Shown piece by piece: positions 63,802-64,000 of a stretch of DNA of 64,000 bases. The notes beneath the pieces were generated by a model. It had not been told where the DNA came from. It did not search any database and worked only from the letters and a program-made list of their open reading frames with translations. The position numbers and the translations under genes are program-made. Numbering within the stretch: the stretch's first letter is position 1; every line of letters begins with the position of its first letter. The stretch comes from Lachnospiraceae oral taxon 107 str. F0167 (GTDB lineage: Bacteria > Bacillota > Clostridia > Lachnospirales > Lachnospiraceae), in assembly GCA_000209465.1 (NCBI GenBank), contig GL890592.1, positions 23,962 to 87,961 on the forward strand. The letters are read 5' to 3'.

Positions 63802-64000
63802 TTAATGTTTACAATTATGTTCTCCGCTATGATGCTCATGATGGTTACAGCATGCATTCGGATCATATTCAAGATTTCCTTCCACAAGAGCCTTTGCAGC
63901 CTTATCAGCCTCACCCTTTACACCTGCATAAAAGCTTATACCCGCATCCGATAGGGCAGTCTGAGCGCCCATACCGATACCTCCGCATATCAAAGCATCA
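63802..64000 (-). CDS. NifX/NifB-like dinitrogenase cofactor family protein, C-terminal end (partial)
   Basis: The gene enters from the right edge; only the last 65 or so codons are inside. DALICGGIGMGAQTALSDAG and FYAGVKGEADKAAKALVEGN are the C-terminal half of the dinitrogenase iron-molybdenum cofactor (NifX/NafY) fold. The tail, CCNHHEHHSGEHNCKH, is His/Cys-rich, as in many clostridial homologues that probably bind metal or Fe-S clusters without taking part in nitrogen fixation. An apparent start at 63993 is only a TTG inside the domain, so the true start lies outside. Confidence 0.85.
   Translation of the reverse strand, partial: DALICGGIGMGAQTALSDAGISFYAGVKGEADKAAKALVEGNLEYDPNACCNHHEHHSGEHNCKH

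Overview
The window is AT-rich, low-GC Gram-positive DNA. Genes are tightly packed with strong AGGAGG-type ribosome binding sites. It carries several lipoproteins with lipoboxes, a groESL operon with a CIRCE/HrcA operator, VanZ-like and GtrA-like membrane proteins, and a Firmicutes-style type VII secretion (WXG100/EssC) locus. This fits an anaerobic member of the Clostridia, most likely Lachnospiraceae; the family assignment is inferred from gene content, not from a marker gene. No rRNA, tRNA, CRISPR array, integrase or phage gene was seen. The only mobile-element trace is a broken IS1380-type transposase at the left edge.

Layout. 1-322: transposase remnant. 517-3365 (minus): two-subunit class I fumarase/tartrate dehydratase with a DASS-type dicarboxylate transporter, and a divergent LysR regulator (3566-4459). 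4589-21334 (plus): a type VII secretion island. It has a HATPase signalling protein and a LuxR-type response regulator, two WXG100 proteins, a PP2C phosphatase, a transmembrane Ser/Thr kinase, a 1619-residue RHS/YD-repeat protein, the FHA-FtsK ATPase EssC, a YukD-like ubiquitin fold protein and three more WXG100 proteins. 21434-23430 (plus): an OmpR/HisKA two-component system. It converges on a minus-strand surface-polysaccharide-like operon (28023-23472) with a beta-helix carbohydrate-binding lipoprotein, a GT2-GtrA glycosyltransferase and a phosphodiester glycosidase.

28309-34301: a small lipoprotein, a cyclase-family hydrolase, a nicotinamidase-like hydrolase, two tandem paralogous DUF3298-type lipoproteins and a membrane-tethered LuxR-type regulator. 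34556-39982: a small membrane protein, then a minus-strand operon coding for a membrane TrkA-N/RyR-like protein (broken by a homopolymer frameshift) and a TIR-TM-WD40 protein. 40220-47273: a lactose/galactose operon (lacZ, GPH-family symporter, class II galT) with a divergent AraC regulator. 47322-50105: chromate transporter pair, aldo/keto reductase and a YoaK-type membrane protein. 50264-57169: an array of paralogous lipoproteins built from one repeated domain, with an SseB-like protein among them. 57441-64000: groESL, an NSS-family sodium symporter, a MerR/TipAS regulator, a VanZ-RDD protein and the end of a NifX-like protein.

Two blocks stand out. The first is the type VII island. It joins kinase, phosphatase and FHA domain, as in threonine-phosphorylation control of type VI secretion, but EssA, EssB and EsaA are absent from the locus. 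The kinase has the kinase-TM-exodomain plan of EssB and may fill that role. The second is the TIR plus RyR-like operon, a candidate NAD-linked conflict or signalling system.
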